NCBI RefSeq assembly: GCF_902726565.1
Contig: NZ_CACVAF010000017.1
Span: forward strand, 1 to 62,462
Source of the DNA: Yersinia vastinensis
Lineage (GTDB): Bacteria; Pseudomonadota; Gammaproteobacteria; Enterobacterales; Enterobacteriaceae
Length of the DNA: 62,462 nt
Direction: 5' to 3'
Below are positions 57,582-62,462 of this stretch, piece after piece. Each line of letters starts with the position of its first letter. The stretch's first letter is position 1. The notes under the pieces are model-generated. The model did no database searches. It was not told where the DNA came from and saw only the letters and a program-made list of their open reading frames with translations. Both the position numbers and the translations under genes were made by a program.

Positions 57582-58133
57582 ATGACCGTTCAAGGTTTAG
57601 ACCAGCTCATCAGTAACCTTTCCGCGCTCAGTAAAACGGCGGTGCCTCGGGCCACCTCGCAAGCGGTGAACCGTGTCGCCGGTCGAGCCATTAGCCGCAG
57701 TGCGTCGCAAGTCTCAAAGAGTACACGTGTCCCGTTAAAGTTGGTCCGAGGGCGTACCCGACTGAAAAAAGCCAGTCCGAGCCGCCCCATTGCGACGATC
57801 CGTGTTAAGCGGGGAGATTTGCCTGTTATCAATCTTGGCCCTGTGCGCCTGCAGATATCTCGTCGTAACAGTAAAGGTGGTGCAGACAGCGTATTAAAAG
57901 TGGGCCGATTCTCTTTTCCGGGGGGATTTGTGCAACAGCTCAGCAATGGGCGATGGCAAGTGATGCGTAGAACGTCAAAGGCGCGTTATCCGATTGAAGT
58001 CATCAAAATCCCAATGGCTGCACCACTCACTCAGGCATTTCACAACCAAACGAAATCCCTACTGATGAGTGATATGCCAAAAGAGTTGGCGGCTGCGTTG
58101 AGTAATCAATTACGACTGGTGATCAAACGATGA
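57582..58133 (+). CDS. Minor tail protein gpZ
   Basis: The 183-residue basic protein (TVQGLDQLISNLSALSKTAV at the N-terminus) fits the prophage minor tail Z family that joins tail to head. GGGAGG precedes the ATG. It overlaps gpU by ATGA. Confidence 0.85.
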   Translation: MTVQGLDQLISNLSALSKTAVPRATSQAVNRVAGRAISRSASQVSKSTRVPLKLVRGRTRLKKASPSRPIATIRVKRGDLPVINLGPVRLQISRRNSKGGADSVLKVGRFSFPGGFVQQLSNGRWQVMRRTSKARYPIEVIKIPMAAPLTQAFHNQTKSLLMSDMPKELAAALSNQLRLVIKR

Positions 58134-58534
58134 ACAGAAATACCGCAATACGTAAAGCCGTACTAGATGCACTGAAAGCATCGATTACCGCGCCAGATGT
58201 CACTTTTTTTGACGGCAGGCCGGTATTTCTTGATGTCACAGACCTACCGGCCGTTGCCGTTTATCTGACTGATTCAGAGTCAACGGGGGAGTATATCGAC
58301 GGCGACCACTGGCGTTCAGTTTTGCATGTGGAGGTTTTTTTAAAAGCAAAAAGCCCCGATTCAGCACTGGATGAGTGGATGGAAAACAACATTTACCCCG
58401 TGATGGGGGATATCCCAGCGTTATACGAACAGATAGAAAGTCTTTCCCCGTTAGGCTACGACTATCAACGCGACGATGAAGCGATTACGTGGGGTTCGTC
58501 GGATATCACTTACAGGCTGTCGTATTTTAAATAA
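58130..58534 (+). CDS. Tail terminator gpU
   Basis: The 134-residue protein matches lambda gpU closely: RKAVLDALKASITAPDVTFF, DLPAVAVYLTDSES, LGYDYQRDDEAITW. It caps the tail tube. Confidence 0.92.
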   Translation: MNRNTAIRKAVLDALKASITAPDVTFFDGRPVFLDVTDLPAVAVYLTDSESTGEYIDGDHWRSVLHVEVFLKAKSPDSALDEWMENNIYPVMGDIPALYEQIESLSPLGYDYQRDDEAITWGSSDITYRLSYFK

Positions 58535-58554
58535 CGCCTTTTCTTATCGTACAT

Positions 58555-58577
58555 ACCCGCCGCCGCGCGGGTTTTTT
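58555..58577 (+). terminator. Terminator-like hairpin between U and V
   Basis: A GC-rich stem CCCGC / GCGGG (about 58556-58571) is followed by six T. It may be passed by Q-modified polymerase. Confidence 0.65.
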
Positions 58578-58593
58578 ATGTCTGGAGCAAAAT

Positions 58594-59313
58594 ATGACCA
58601 GTATTTATGAAAAAACACAGGGTACAGTTTTCAGTGTTTCTGCTGAGGCAGCGACTGAAGCAAACCCAGCAGATGCAACTTGGTTATCAGCATCATGCTC
58701 AACAAAAGAACTCAGTTTCACCGGGGGGCAGAAAGATGATATTGAAGTTACAACACTTTGCTCGACCGAAAAAGAGATGACTAATGGGCTTTCATCTCCT
58801 GCAGAAATGAGCATTAACCGAAACTGGAGTGCTGGAGAATTGGCTCAGGAATCGTTAATGGAAGCCTATGAAACGAATGAGCGACGCGCTATCAAAGTTG
58901 TCTTCCCGTCAGGTAATGGATTCGCCTATCTTGCCGAGGTTCGGCAAAACAGTTGGAGTGCGGGGACTTCCGGTGTGGTTTCTTCTTCTTACACACTACG
59001 TATCATCGGTAAGCCTGTTCGAATTATGGCCTCCGATATTGTTCCTGTCACCGGCTTAACGCTTACCCCAACCAGTGGCAGTGTGGTTGCCGGTGGAACA
59101 GCGACATTTAACGTCAATATTTCTCCATCAAATGCCACAAACAAGGGTTTCACTCTACTCTCATCCGTTCCGGCCCGAGTAACAGCTACGGCAACGGGTA
59201 TGTTGGTAACGGTATCAGCACCCTCTGGAGCAACGGCGGGATCAGCCAATATTACAGTGACGACTTCCGATGGCGGCAAAACCGCCACTTACACAGCTAA
59301 CGTCACCGTTTAA
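58594..59313 (+). CDS. Major tail tube protein gpV with Ig-like domain
   Basis: The 239-residue protein has a tail-tube domain (residues 1-145, GTVFSVSAEA, TTLCSTEKEM) and a C-terminal bacterial Ig-like (Big2) domain from about 151 (VTGLTLTPTSGSVVAGGTAT, ATYTANVTV). Such domains decorate the tail and may bind host surface. Confidence 0.9.
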   Translation: MTSIYEKTQGTVFSVSAEAATEANPADATWLSASCSTKELSFTGGQKDDIEVTTLCSTEKEMTNGLSSPAEMSINRNWSAGELAQESLMEAYETNERRAIKVVFPSGNGFAYLAEVRQNSWSAGTSGVVSSSYTLRIIGKPVRIMASDIVPVTGLTLTPTSGSVVAGGTATFNVNISPSNATNKGFTLLSSVPARVTATATGMLVTVSAPSGATAGSANITVTTSDGGKTATYTANVTV

Positions 59314-59330
59314 TAAGAGGGTGCTAAAAC

Positions 59331-59732
59331 ATGTCAGCCAAAAAGAAATTTGATCTCAAATCACTGGTGTCTTCGGCACATGCTGGATTTCGCACTAAAA
59401 GTGTACCCGTCAGCGAGTGGGATGGAGCAAGCGTTGTGCTACGAGAACCCTCTTTAGAGGGCTGGGGGCGGTGGCGCGAGATTATGGCATCACCGGAAAC
59501 AAAAGCAGGGGAAAGTGAAGTTCAACTTTCCATCTCAGAGGAAACTCAGCGCAATATCCGTGCCGATGCGGTGATGTTCATTGATGTTCTATTAGACGAA
59601 GATCTGCAACCGGTTTTTGCAGTGAATGAATTGGAAAAAGTCATTTCATTTTATGGTCCGGTGCATGCCCGTCTTCTTAGGATCGCAATGGGGCTGGCAA
59701 CGTCTCCAGAGGATGCTGAAAAAAAGTTATAG
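59331..59732 (+). CDS. Tail assembly chaperone gpG
   Basis: The 133-residue protein ends at a slippery heptamer just before its stop. The unshifted product is gpG; a -1 shift gives gpGT. gpG and gpGT chaperone the tape measure as in lambda. Confidence 0.88.
   Translation: MSAKKKFDLKSLVSSAHAGFRTKSVPVSEWDGASVVLREPSLEGWGRWREIMASPETKAGESEVQLSISEETQRNIRADAVMFIDVLLDEDLQPVFAVNELEKVISFYGPVHARLLRIAMGLATSPEDAEKKL
59720..59726 (+). other. Programmed -1 frameshift site (A AAA AAG)
   Basis: In the gpG frame the heptamer reads A AAA AAG, the most efficient E. coli -1 slippery sequence (as in dnaX), two codons before the gpG stop. After slipping, the -1 frame is open through VIEPGTQFMM into the T frame and to its stop at 60025. 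Confidence 0.88.
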
Positions 59733-59749
59733 AACCCGGTACCCAATTC

Positions 59750-60025
59750 ATGATGAAACTCGCACTGCGTTTGGGCAGGACGCTGGGTGAACTCAAGCAA
59801 ACAATTGGTATGAGCGAACTTCGCTTATGGGCTGCATATGACCGTATTAGCCCCATCGGTGATGAACGGGGCGACTTTCAAGCAGCACAAATCACGGCAG
59901 CGACCTATAACGCACAAGGGGGGAAGAACCCGCTCAGCATTGAAGATGTTTTGTTGGGCTGGGGTGAGTCGGAAAACGATGACGGATCAGAACTTGAAGC
60001 GTTTTTAGGTCAGTTGGCTGAGTAA
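59750..60025 (+). CDS. T part of the gpGT frameshift product
   Basis: The frame (about 91 codons from the ATG at 59750) has no good ribosome site and is most likely translated only as the C-terminal part of gpGT, a protein of about 231 residues from 59331 to 60025. MMKLALRLGRTLGELKQT is typical of lambda T. Confidence 0.85.
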   Translation: MMKLALRLGRTLGELKQTIGMSELRLWAAYDRISPIGDERGDFQAAQITAATYNAQGGKNPLSIEDVLLGWGESENDDGSELEAFLGQLAE

Positions 60026-60028
60026 TTC

Positions 60029-60044
60029 ACCCGCTTCGGCGGGT
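60029..60044 (+). other. Hairpin between T and H
   Basis: ACCCGC-TTCG-GCGGGT is a short perfect stem with three T only after it; a weak terminator or spacer before the tape measure gene. Confidence 0.5.
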
Positions 60045-60058
60045 TTCTGGGAGGAACT

Positions 60059-62462
60059 ATGACAGTTCTGGGTGATCTGATCGTCAACCTGTCGGCTAAT
60101 TCAAGTTCATTTCAAACCGAGATTGCAAAAGCCTCTCGTTTGGGATCTGAATATTATAAGACGATAGAAGGAGGCTCGCGCAAGGCAGAAGCGGCGACAC
60201 GCCAGAGCAAACGGGCATTAGCAGAACTTAATAACGAACTGGTCACAGTGAAAGAATCTGCTAGTGGCATGGTGGGCATGTTTGCCGGAGCCTTTGCAGT
60301 TGGCAGTTTGATCACTACAGCTGACCAATACGGGCAGATCTCATCGCGTATCAAAATGGCGACTGGTTCTCAGGAGGAATATAACAGCGTTCAGCAGCGC
60401 CTGATGGAGATCAGCGACCGAACTTATAAAAGTATCGAAGAGCAATCTGAGCTGTATATTCGCAGTGCCAACTCCATGAAAGAGCTGGGTTTCTCCACGG
60501 CCAGTACGATTGATTTTATTGATTCAATTTCCAGTGCGTTAACCATTAACGCCGCCAGTGCTGAAAAAGGCGAGAGCGCGATTAATGCCCTGTCTAAATC
60601 CATGGTAAATGGCAAGGTGGCGGGTGATCAGTGGCATGCCGTCATGGAGATTATGCCAACTGTTATCGGTGATATTGCCCGTTATTTGGGGACCACTGAG
60701 CTTGAAGTGAAAAAACTTGGCGCGGCTGGAAAGTTATCAATGGATACCTTTTCCAAGGCGGTGATAGCGGCAAAAGACCGTAACGCCGAACTTGCCGAGG
60801 CTATGCCGACCACTGTCGGGGATGCCATCACCAAGCTGTCAAACCATTGGAAAGCCTATATTGGTGATGCCAATAGTGCAATGGGTGTGACGGCGGCGAT
60901 CTCCGGTGTGATTGGCACGGCGGCAGATAATATCGATGTGCTGGTTGCAGCCGGTACCGGCTTGGTGGGGCTTGGACTGGCGCGTTACTTTGGTGGCATG
61001 GCTGATAGCGTAAGGACAGCCGCTAAAGAAGTCATTAATACAACACGATCACAACTCGCTCTGGCAGCGGCGCAGGTTGAAGGCGTTCAGGCGTCATTGT
61101 TACAGATCCGGACAGAGCGAGAATCGGCGGTTGCCGCACAGCGTTCGTTGGTCGCTCAGTTACAGTTGGCGCAAACCGAAAAGGCTCGTACGGTTATTCG
61201 TGCACAACTGGCGGTTAACTCTGCTGCAATAGCCGCCGCATCCCGCGCAGAAGCGGCAGCAACGGATGCCCTTACCGAAGCACAAAAACGGTTGAATGTT
61301 GCTTCTGGACTGGCGAGTAAGGCGCTGGGCTTGATTGGGGGGCCTGTTGGGGCTGCAATGTTGGCTGCTGGCGCAGTTTATTATTTCTATGAGAAATCAG
61401 AACAAGCCAAACGTTCAGCGACAGAGCTAGCGGGTGGTGTCGGTGGACTGATTGATAAAATGCGGGAAATGGGGAATGTTCAGTTAGCGGCTGAGATCGG
61501 CAAGCTGAATAACTCATTACCGGCGCTCTCTTCTGTTGTTGTTGATGCGCAAAAGAATTACGACAAAGCAACAGAAGCCGTTGAGCGGAATCGCCGACAG
61601 ATTTATCTATGGGGGGAAGGTTCAACCATTGGGAAGCAAGCCAATGAAGAATTGAATATCTCTCTCAATAATCAGGCGATAGCGCTCAAAGAGTTGACGG
61701 ATGCGCAGGACAATAAAAGTCGTGCGGTCAATGGGGCTAATGTTTTAAGCGGTCAGTTAAATGGGACGCTTAAAGAAGGTGTCGGCATCCTTAAACTGGA
61801 ACAGGTAGAAGTGGGTATCGCAGCCGGAATGATGGCTAATTTTACCAGTTCTCTGAATATTGCTACCCAAGCCAAAACCGCCTTTAACTCAACTAGTCTG
61901 ATTCTGCCTGTCAGTGAAGAGCTTAAAAACGCGCAAAAGGTGCAGGACGATAAGCTGGCAATATTAAAATTGTCGGGCAGGGCGCAGGCGACAGAAATAG
62001 CTAGACAAGAAGCTGAACGGCTCAAAATTACTGATCCGAAAGAGGTATCGAAATTCGTCAGCGGCGAACTCAGAAACTACGATCAGTCTGAGCAGAACAA
62101 AGCGAATGAGCAGGCAAAAAGCAAAGCGGCCAGTGCAACAAAAACGGCTGAAAGTGCAACAAAAGCCTATGAACAAGCCATTGCCAATCTGAATAAAGAA
62201 ATTCAGGTTGAGTCAGTTCGACTCAAACAAGGTGAAGCTGCAGCGTCATTATTTGCCGCATCAATTGAAACCGGCGCGAAATATACTGATGGCCAACGCG
62301 CTGAACTGGAACGGCTGAATAAAACCCTCGCAGAGTCAAAGCAGCGCTGGGAAGATCATAATGCAGCGATTGCGTCAGACCCTTACCGCAGCGCCGCTGA
62401 GTCACAACGTCAGGCACAGGAGCAGCTACAACGGCAGATTGCCGGGGGTGAGATACAAAGCG
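60059..62462 (+). CDS. Tail tape measure protein gpH (5' part)
   Basis: The reading frame starts with ATG 60059 after GGAGG and stays open to the window end (801 codons). MTVLGDLIVNLSANSSSFQT, GAFAVGSLITTADQYGQISS and NALSKSMVNGKVAGDQWHAV are tape measure signatures, followed by an Ala-rich membrane-like segment (LIGGPVGAAMLAAGAVYYFY) and long helices. The 3' end is missing. Lambda H has 853 residues. Confidence 0.93.
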   Translation, partial: MTVLGDLIVNLSANSSSFQTEIAKASRLGSEYYKTIEGGSRKAEAATRQSKRALAELNNELVTVKESASGMVGMFAGAFAVGSLITTADQYGQISSRIKMATGSQEEYNSVQQRLMEISDRTYKSIEEQSELYIRSANSMKELGFSTASTIDFIDSISSALTINAASAEKGESAINALSKSMVNGKVAGDQWHAVMEIMPTVIGDIARYLGTTELEVKKLGAAGKLSMDTFSKAVIAAKDRNAELAEAMPTTVGDAITKLSNHWKAYIGDANSAMGVTAAISGVIGTAADNIDVLVAAGTGLVGLGLARYFGGMADSVRTAAKEVINTTRSQLALAAAQVEGVQASLLQIRTERESAVAAQRSLVAQLQLAQTEKARTVIRAQLAVNSAAIAAASRAEAAATDALTEAQKRLNVASGLASKALGLIGGPVGAAMLAAGAVYYFYEKSEQAKRSATELAGGVGGLIDKMREMGNVQLAAEIGKLNNSLPALSSVVVDAQKNYDKATEAVERNRRQIYLWGEGSTIGKQANEELNISLNNQAIALKELTDAQDNKSRAVNGANVLSGQLNGTLKEGVGILKLEQVEVGIAAGMMANFTSSLNIATQAKTAFNSTSLILPVSEELKNAQKVQDDKLAILKLSGRAQATEIARQEAERLKITDPKEVSKFVSGELRNYDQSEQNKANEQAKSKAASATKTAESATKAYEQAIANLNKEIQVESVRLKQGEAAASLFAASIETGAKYTDGQRAELERLNKTLAESKQRWEDHNAAIASDPYRSAAESQRQAQEQLQRQIAGGEIQS

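Larger units (their letters stand above)
33872..62462. mobile_element. Lambda-like prophage, left part, truncated by the window end
   Basis: From the integrase onward the genes are all phage type and follow lambdoid order: integration, leftward early operon, cI/cro switch, replication, Q, lysis, cos, head, tail. The left end must lie between mepA and the integrase (33,802-33,957). The right end and attR are outside the window, so the att core could not be found by repeat matching. No gene in the visible part is obviously broken, so the prophage may be functional. Confidence 0.93.

Overview
The window looks like a Yersinia-type enterobacterial chromosome carrying the left part of a lambda-like prophage. 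Two things support this. The conserved gene order argW - yfdC - ccmABCDEFGHI - mlaA - fadL - yfcZ - fadIJ - sixA - smrB - prmB - aroC - mepA resembles the E. coli 52-minute neighbourhood. Protein-level resemblance to E. coli orthologues is close throughout.

Left part (1-15,200), accessory metabolism and regulators. A likely sulfur-amino-acid catabolic cluster (cyuA-like cysteine desulfidase, PLP trans-sulfuration enzyme, NhaC-type transporter) ends at a strong terminator. It is followed by yceJ-yceI and the ascG / ascFB aryl-beta-glucoside locus. Next come a yqjI-like PadR repressor with its operator array and a DUF3861 partner, yjdM (phnA), a divergent LysR / NAD(P)-binding pair, tRNA-Arg(CCU) and yfdC.

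Middle part (15,200-33,870), core genes. The full ccmABCDEFGHI cytochrome c maturation operon is translationally coupled almost throughout and is preceded by a 7-2-7 NarL/NarP-like site. Next come mlaA, then fadL and fadIJ with FadR-type operators, and yfcZ. The block ends with sixA, smrB, prmB (TTG start), aroC and mepA.

Right part (about 33,872 to the end), a lambdoid siphoprophage that runs off the window. Tyrosine integrase and an AlpA-type gene open it. A leftward early operon of about 18 small, overlapping genes follows, including a sliding-clamp-like protein, a Rha-type regulator and an ANR-type regulator. The cI/cro switch has 13-bp operators spaced exactly 24 bp apart on both sides of cI. 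The rightward side carries a helicase/primase replication module and a Q-type antiterminator. After Q lies a roughly 1.3-kb, mostly non-coding segment built from a duplicated structured-RNA element, terminators and inverted repeats. A holin / SAR-endolysin / Rz-Rz1 lysis cassette follows; the endolysin has the Cys13/Cys44/Cys51 layout of P1 Lyz. Then come a cos-like region and lambda-order morphogenesis genes: terminase, gpW, portal, a protease-capsid fusion, cement protein, connector, Z, U, V, G/GT frameshift, and H cut by the window end.

No defence island, CRISPR array or insertion sequence was recognised. The least explained DNA is the 46,370-47,850 segment; the other notable points are the operator lattice, the clamp-like protein and the micro-genes too short for routine gene calling.
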